This document shows positions 58,270 to 64,000 of a stretch of DNA of 64,000 nt, piece after piece. Where the stretch lies: assembly GCA_000827265.1 (NCBI GenBank), contig KN834794.1:345271-409270 (forward strand), in the 5' to 3' direction. A model generated the notes under the pieces. It did no database searches. It was not told the origin of the DNA and saw only the letters and a list, made by a program, of their open reading frames with translations. How positions within the stretch are numbered: the first letter of the stretch is position 1; every line of letters begins with the position of its first letter. The DNA is from Collybiopsis luxurians FD-317 M1 (Eukaryota > Basidiomycota > Agaricomycetes > Agaricales > Omphalotaceae). Both the position numbers and the translations under genes were made by a program.

Positions 58270-59389
58270 TATTCAAGCATACAACGGTAGGGCTCGTATG
58301 AGATTATAATACTTATAGCAAATTACATGAGTATCAAATTCTATATGTACCAAAAACGTTAGCGCAAACGGCAAGGAATAGCCTAAATTCCATGTCTCAG
58401 CCATTCAAAGAATGTTCGTCTGTAACTCCTCGAAATGGAGGCTTCAGGTGCGCTAGTGGATGTATTGCACCGGAAATTGTATACCATATTGAACGGTGAG
58501 ATAGTCTTAAGTTCTTGTATGTTCCCGATCATTTATCCTCTCTGTTGAATTTGTTCATTTCGTTCAGTAGGCTGCAGCATTACATCCAGACCCATGGGGA
58601 ACTACCGGCGGACCCTTTCCTTCCCAAGTAATCCGAATTTATTCATACCCAAGCCCAGCTCTGCCGACGATAAAGACCTTAGTGTCTTTTCCGTCAGCCT
58701 TAGTCCACTCTAGTGTACAGGCATCAACCCTTTAGCAAACTAGTCGGACCGGACGTACTTAATGCATTCAAATCGATATCAACCATTTCCCTTCTATTAT
58801 TTCTTCTTTTCCCAAGATCCTCACGAACGACGTGTTCGTATTGCGCTATAGCACTCTGTCCTTAAAGTCGCATCACATTGTTCACGTTCACATCGAGCAC
58901 TGGGAAGAGTAGGATTTCAATGGAATGTCGAAGTTATAGCCTAAGCTGCTGGCTCGTTTCTTCCGAGGAGGATGTGAGTATTTGTTGTTGGTTTATAAGT
59001 AAAGAGAAAGGCAAATATTGAAGCAACGGAAGAGTTAGAGCTGTAAAAAGCGAGTAAGTGAAGGAAGAGACGCGAGTCGAAGCCAACGTTGGGCAAGCCT
59101 AAGTTTCGGTCCGAAGTTCCGGTTGCAACGCTTTTTTCTCTCGACCGTGAAGACCGCAAGACCGAACTTAGCCAGACTAGCTACCTGCGTCCGTCTTTCA
59201 TCCTCCTGCATCCTCATTTCTGTGCATAGAGCTAGAGGCTAGTTTAGGCCTTACCTTTATTTACAGCAGTTTGTACGCGTCTTACCTGGTTCCACTTTTT
59301 GCCTCAATTCCCTCTCCGACACTCGGAAATGCACACCGGTTCAAATACTTCGCCCTCACCCGAGAATTTGGCGCTATTCCCAGTCGATT

Positions 59390-59810
59390 TTCGACCATGT
59401 CTTCGGTTATACACCTCTCTTGGATGGCTTGCCGGTCGTCATTATGGTACAAGGGTTATCATCGAATGGTTTGAACGGTGAGGGGACGGACTTGGAGAAT
59501 TGGAAGGTAAAGGGGTCAGTTGACGATGGTACTTCCATTTTGTATTATCTGAATGCTTGTACTAATACTTAAACTAGTTTGAGAACCTCCGTCAGTCGGA
59601 GCTCATGTCTACAACTCTGCGGGTACTTCGTGAACACCTGTATCGCTGTCCGCCGTCTGTCCGAGACCAGTCACCAAAAAGATTGCCTGCTCAATCAGGT
59701 AAGCTCTTGTTCATTTATCTGCTTAAATTCGGCTTTCAGCTCTAGCAGGGCCACTTGGCTTTCTACTTTGGCTTCTTCTGCATTATTCCTAGCCCAACTT
59801 TTCCTTGACA
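59390..59810 (+). repeat. Unit B, similar to 41,390-41,830 (possible small-gene remnant)
   Basis: Better preserved than unit A. Splicing at CAATCAG|GTAAGC ... TTTCAG|CTCTAG would join FENLRQSELMSTTLRVLREH to a hydrophobic C-terminus ALAGPLGFLLWLLLHYS and a stop. No start or upstream exon can be fixed, and I do not recognise the product. Two NLR-flanking positions for such units may be coincidence. Confidence 0.35.
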
Positions 59811-62797
59811 AACGACATCTCGTTGTACCCCAGTGACCCACCATTTCACTCTACCGCCAACCTCTAATATGGATATCCGCCAACCTATTCGCAAAAATTT
59901 CTAGGCTTCTTGTCTGGCCCATGTTCCCGCTACACAACATTGATCCTTCCAGAATTCTGCCAATGTGTATAGACAAAAAAATGCGCTGGGCTGCTAGGGT
60001 CTGTGTGGGTAAATCGGAGGTGTGCGTTAACCGTGATTATGGAGTAGGAGTATAGGACTGAGCTAGGAGGGGCTTTGGGCAGACGGAGGTATTCGGTGAG
60101 GATGTGCTCGGTTCGGGTGGAAGTTTGTAGAAATAGAAACAAGGGGATGAGGCAGACTGACGTCCAGATAAACAGGTAACTACCGACGATTTAAGGGAAT
60201 CTGCTGTTTCTAACCCTACATTATCCCAGTCTACATACTTTCCGACCCCAACTCTGTAAACTATAAAAAGCTTTATGTCTTCCCATGCTGCTCGAGCTGA
60301 CTCCAAAGTGGGCTTTGACTTCTTACTAAATACATGGAGTATAATATATCAACATGAATTGCAGCTTATTTCCTTCCACCGGTTTTTCTCTTCCAGGAGT
60401 CTGCACGAACATCGGAGACAGGACCAACGGCGGAGTCGCGTCACATCGTATAAATTTAGCTTGATTGCCGCGAAGGGTAGGTTTTGGGATTGTCGATATC
60501 ACAGCCCTAATTGCCGCCTCATTTCTTCCGAGGTGGTGATGTGAACGCTTCCTATCGTGATGCGCGCAAAAGCTTCGGCTATGCCACAATCTACACTCGC
60601 AATTCCGTCAATGAAGACTGCGAGTGGGAGGTTGTGGTTGAAAACAGGAGTCACCCGAAAGTCGAGGATTTGTATGGATGCGAAGTGAGAAGGCTGTTCT
60701 GTTCCGTCAAGAGGCAAAAACTGAGGCAGGAGCAGTCGAGAGACGGGGGCTGCACGACTCGGGTATTTAGAGGAAGAGGAAGGAGATAAAGTGTACCAAG
60801 GAAGCTCTGTGCAAGGAAGCGAGGACCCTATAACGTTAGGAATTGGTGGAATCACAAGCTGTGAGTCGTGAGCGCGTTGCGCCGGGGCAAGCCTGAAGGT
60901 CCGGTCCGGTAGAACTGAACGTTCCGGTCGTTGTTACACGAGCCAGCAAAGCTCTTTTCTGTTGATTGTCATGGCTCAGAAATTCGCAAGACCTATTGGA
61001 CTGATCTCTGGCTCACACTCTTCCTATTCCCTTGTGCGACAAGCAGTAGTTCCTCGCAAGAAGAAGAGTCAAGGATGTCGTAGGTTTATTTTCTGCATTT
61101 GCTTCTCTTCTGGACTGCGTTCACTCTCAGCCGTTGATCATCAGGAAAATGATTCGACTGGGACCAAGTGGCGGCGAAAATATGTTTTATCACTCGTTGA
61201 ACCCAGGAAATGATCTCTAAATGTTGCGAAAGCTCGGTGAACTGTATGCATTTCATCTCCATCCGTCTGCTGGAGTTTGGCTTGCAACTTTAGCAAAGCC
61301 ACTTAGCCTTACCTCGCTCACCTCCTCAGACGCACTTGTAGCCTCGCTCTCTCCATCTTTTCCACCCTACGTCACTTGTAACCCGTCGGTTGTGCATGGG
61401 GCATTCTATCCTAAACTTTCTCGCGACTTTTTATCGAATCGTTTGGAATCAATCGGTTGGAAATTGGAATATGGACTTGTAGGATTAAGAAACGTGAAGA
61501 GGGCAAGTATGCGATAGTATGTCTCAAATGCTGGTACTAAGACCTATTCCATTTAGTACAAGACATTCCGTTCATTCAAGCTAATGCCCACACCTTCCGT
61601 GCCTCTCATGTATCAAGTCCCCTTTATCTCTTCCGTTCTTCACCCAAAATTCACGCACCAGAATAGCTGCTGCAATAGACCGAGTCCTGAGCTAAAATTG
61701 GCTATGAGGAAGAGCCTAATCTTATCGACGCCCGAGACTGATATGCTCATTGGATCCGCATCGCTCATTGTACCTGGCCATCGACAATTCCATCCCGTCT
61801 CCCGCCGCTCTCCTCCACCGTTCTTTCCGCTCTATGTCTCTATGCCTCAGATGCTGGATTATATGATTACGATTGTTTATTCATACATTTTGGTTGTTAG
61901 ACTTTATTCTCATCAATATGCCTGTTTTGAGGGTGTCCTGTTCTTCGGATCTTCTGATCAGTGTATCGCCTGCTCGTATATGTTATTTCTTTTCCGGCGG
62001 ACTATCTCATTTCCAGCTCTATTGCTCGGGAGTCTCACTCTGATCGTAGAGAATCGATTCCGTTCCGGTAGTATCTTAGGCCACACCTACACTTGTTTTT
62101 CTCATCACTGTGTCATTCTCACGCTGCCTACTCGAATCTAATTGCTGGCATACAACAATACTGTATCACCTTGGACGGTGAGTCTCGCCGACCGCGACGC
62201 TCTTTTATCGATGTTATGCATTGTCTTTCTGACGGAATTACCGACTGACTGACTGGCTCGTCTCATCCTGTAGATCCGCTTATAGTTGATTAGTGAGGGG
62301 TAGATTGTCACATATATGGTATAAAAGGTCCTATAGATTGGGCAGTAGAACAGCATGACACGTCTCTGGGTGTGGTTCTTCGTATTTAATTAGCTGCACC
62401 GGACTTGTACCGTTAGGTCACATCATTAATTTTGGCATCGAGAATCTGTCAGGCGGTACAGCAGATACATCAATGTGATTGTTGGCACGATTATGAAACT
62501 GGGGACCGAGCGAGTTGTGATTGTTGAGCCCATGAAGGGACAGGAATGCGACAATAGTTGTATGCGCGAGAATCTCGAGGTGTATGTGAGCAAGTTGGGC
62601 ATCGTTGCTTGTCGCTGAGGGAAAGGGCCGAGCGTGTCGTTAATGATATACATTCACAGCGCGCTGAGATCAATCAAGTCCCGAATACTTGGATTGATGA
62701 TCACGATGAGATACAGGAATACGAATAGTGGCGGCTTCATGACATCCGCAGGCATTTCACGTGCGGTGAACGATTCGGGTGGTAGTAACAGCAGATT

Positions 62798-62855
62798 GTG
62801 ACAGTGTGACAACTGCTTCTTGTCCTCGAACCACCATCGTCGACTTCCTGCAAAC
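62798..62855 (+). promoter_or_regulatory. Conserved leader of NLR gene 2
   Basis: TTGTGACAGTGTGACAACTG, then CTTCTTGTCCTCGAACCACC, then ATCGTCGACTTC, immediately before the ATG at 62,856; matches the leader of NLR gene 1. Shared regulation is inferred. Confidence 0.5.
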
Positions 62856-64000
62856 ATGTCTACTCTCAGCAATGCTCAAAATGTTCAAATTCATGATTCC
62901 ACCTTCAACAATGCTGGTCGTGATCAATACAACATTGTAAATCATTCCACAGCCATTAACCAAACTGTCTCAACTGGTAAGGCAACTTTCTTGTATTGCC
63001 AAAGTGATTTCTCCTTTACTCAGAAGAATGCTTCAGACGAAGTTGAACGGAAATTTCGCGAACTTCGCGAGCTTCGCGAGAAGTTGAACCCCGATTTCAA
63101 AGCTCAGATTGACCATGACAAGCTCTGCTTGGAGGGTACCAGGATTGAAATCATTCACAAAATTTCTTCGTGGATATATGATACTGAGACAAATGTTCCA
63201 AATATGTTTTTTCTTCATGGTCCTGCTGGAACAGGAAAGTCTGCCATTGCCCACACCATTGGAAAGCAGTGCGAAGATCAAGGTTTCCTGGGGGCATTCT
63301 TCCGCTTTGACAGAACCTTTTCTACAGAGCGGACTCCGAGCAAAGCCTTGAAAAGCATGGCATATAATATGGCTATGAATCTGCCAGAGTTTAGGAAATG
63401 CCTGAGTGAACTGCTCAATAAAGATCCATTTGTGGCTGGTAGCAATAGTTTTCAGGAGCAGTGGGAAAAGTTGGTTCTAAAACCTGCACAATTGGTGTAT
63501 AATACCAAGCCTAGAGTGATTATAGTAGATGCATTGGATGAGTGTGGGCCTCAGGAGAGCAATAGTCCACGAAGACAGATTCTTTCAGTGATAATGGAAG
63601 GAGCTCAAAAGCTTCCCTCCAACTTTCGAGTTCTATTCACATCCCGATTGGAAAATGATATTTTGGAAGTCCTCACAAAATATGCTAGCCAGCTTCACAT
63701 TCAGGATATGAGTAGGTTGGAGCATGTCAAGGAGGACATTGATAAATATGTAGTCCACAAGATGCAAAGGGCAATTGATTTGGGGAATTTTACCCTTGAC
63801 CAGTGTAAAACTTTGGCAGAAAGAGCTGAGGAACACTTTCAATGGGCTTTCACAGTTTGTGAAGCTCTTTATCAGGAAGTTAAACCTGGCATAAATGTGA
63901 AACAACGCTTTGAAAAGTTCATGAAACTATCAACAGACTCAAGCAATAGTCACACCCTCCTAGATCCATTGTACAAATCTATCCTCGAGGAAGTTTTGGA
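62856..64000 (+). CDS. NLR-like STAND protein 2 (5' part, cut by window end)
   Basis: Exon 1 is 62856-62976 and exon 2 runs from 63037 past the window end; about 361 residues are visible. The N-terminus carries AQNVQIHDSTFNNAGRDQYN, aligned with QIYDSNITNVQGDQY of NLR gene 1. The intron sits at the same codon position and phase. NACHT: Walker A GPAGTGKS (102-109), Walker B VIIVDALDECG (Asp205), then FRVLFTSRLEND. A RELRELREKLNPD insertion, not in gene 1, lies just before NACHT. Residues to the window edge (EEHFQWAFTVCEAL, YKSILEEVL) stay collinear with gene 1. A WD40 or other repeat C-terminus is expected but not visible. Frame is open to the last base. Confidence 0.87.
   Translation, partial: MSTLSNAQNVQIHDSTFNNAGRDQYNIVNHSTAINQTVSTGKATFLYCQSDFSFTQKNASDEVERKFRELRELREKLNPDFKAQIDHDKLCLEGTRIEIIHKISSWIYDTETNVPNMFFLHGPAGTGKSAIAHTIGKQCEDQGFLGAFFRFDRTFSTERTPSKALKSMAYNMAMNLPEFRKCLSELLNKDPFVAGSNSFQEQWEKLVLKPAQLVYNTKPRVIIVDALDECGPQESNSPRRQILSVIMEGAQKLPSNFRVLFTSRLENDILEVLTKYASQLHIQDMSRLEHVKEDIDKYVVHKMQRAIDLGNFTLDQCKTLAERAEEHFQWAFTVCEALYQEVKPGINVKQRFEKFMKLSTDSSNSHTLLDPLYKSILEEVL

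Larger units (their letters stand above)
58270..62855. other. Long gene-poor stretch upstream of NLR gene 2
   Basis: About 4.6 kb with no convincing gene. The longest frame (61,584-62,141, 185 codons) is compositionally odd, with no motif. A possible small spliced gene or relic lies at 59,390-59,810. The end carries the conserved NLR leader. Confidence 0.4.

Noticed and set aside
61584..62141. 185-aa plus-strand open frame
   Set aside because: Longest frame in the region but low-complexity hydrophobic/Ser-rich, no domain, no paralogue, no splice context.
1..64000. A biosynthetic gene cluster built from FAD oxidases, P450 and MFS pump
   Set aside because: No backbone enzyme (PKS, NRPS, terpene synthase), and the genes are separated by tens of kb of repeats and unrelated genes.

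Overview
The window looks like a basidiomycete (Agaricomycetes-type) nuclear genome. Genes carry dense introns of about 50-70 nt with GT-AG ends. The families present are typical of mushroom-forming fungi: NACHT-WD40 STAND proteins, an orphan 7TM membrane protein, berberine-bridge-like FAD oxidases, secreted haem peroxidases, a fungal P450 and Ty3/gypsy fragments. The species cannot be named from sequence alone. All exon coordinates were derived by hand from splice sites, reading phase and comparison between paralogues.

Layout. 0-7 kb: an MFS drug/polyamine-type transporter with two micro-exons, then a secreted BBE-like FAD oxidase (copy 1). 8-34.5 kb: five same-strand paralogues of a secreted haem peroxidase. 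Copies 1, 3 and 5 are intact; copy 2 has a nonsense codon and a transposon in an exon; copy 4 is a decayed pseudogene. Between copies 3 and 4 lie a pepsin-type aspartic protease, a 7TM protein (minus strand) and a palindromic CACTA-ended element with a second element nested in it. 36-40.5 kb: a complete NLR-like gene (short N-terminal motif, NACHT, 14 WD40 repeats). 42.6-45.1 kb: FAD oxidase copy 2, with the same 15-exon structure as copy 1. 45-56 kb: a transposon graveyard with a decayed gypsy pol region containing a MITE and an hAT-type element (8-bp target duplication), a tRNA-derived SINE-like head, a TA-flanked MITE, and a DUF6533-like relic. 56.2-58.3 kb: a nine-exon cytochrome P450 (minus). 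62.9-64 kb: the 5' part of a second NLR gene, cut off by the window end.

Biology. The secreted oxidases and protease fit extracellular degradation or oxidative chemistry, with the MFS pump and P450 as detoxification partners; this is inference from family, since no single biosynthetic cluster is evident. The two NLR genes share an unusual short N-terminal motif and a conserved leader, and one carries a near-identical, position-specifically variable WD40 array. That is the most interesting candidate system here (fungal allorecognition or innate-immunity type). Two assembly gaps fall in or beside the palindromic elements, and one is flanked by a probable false duplication.
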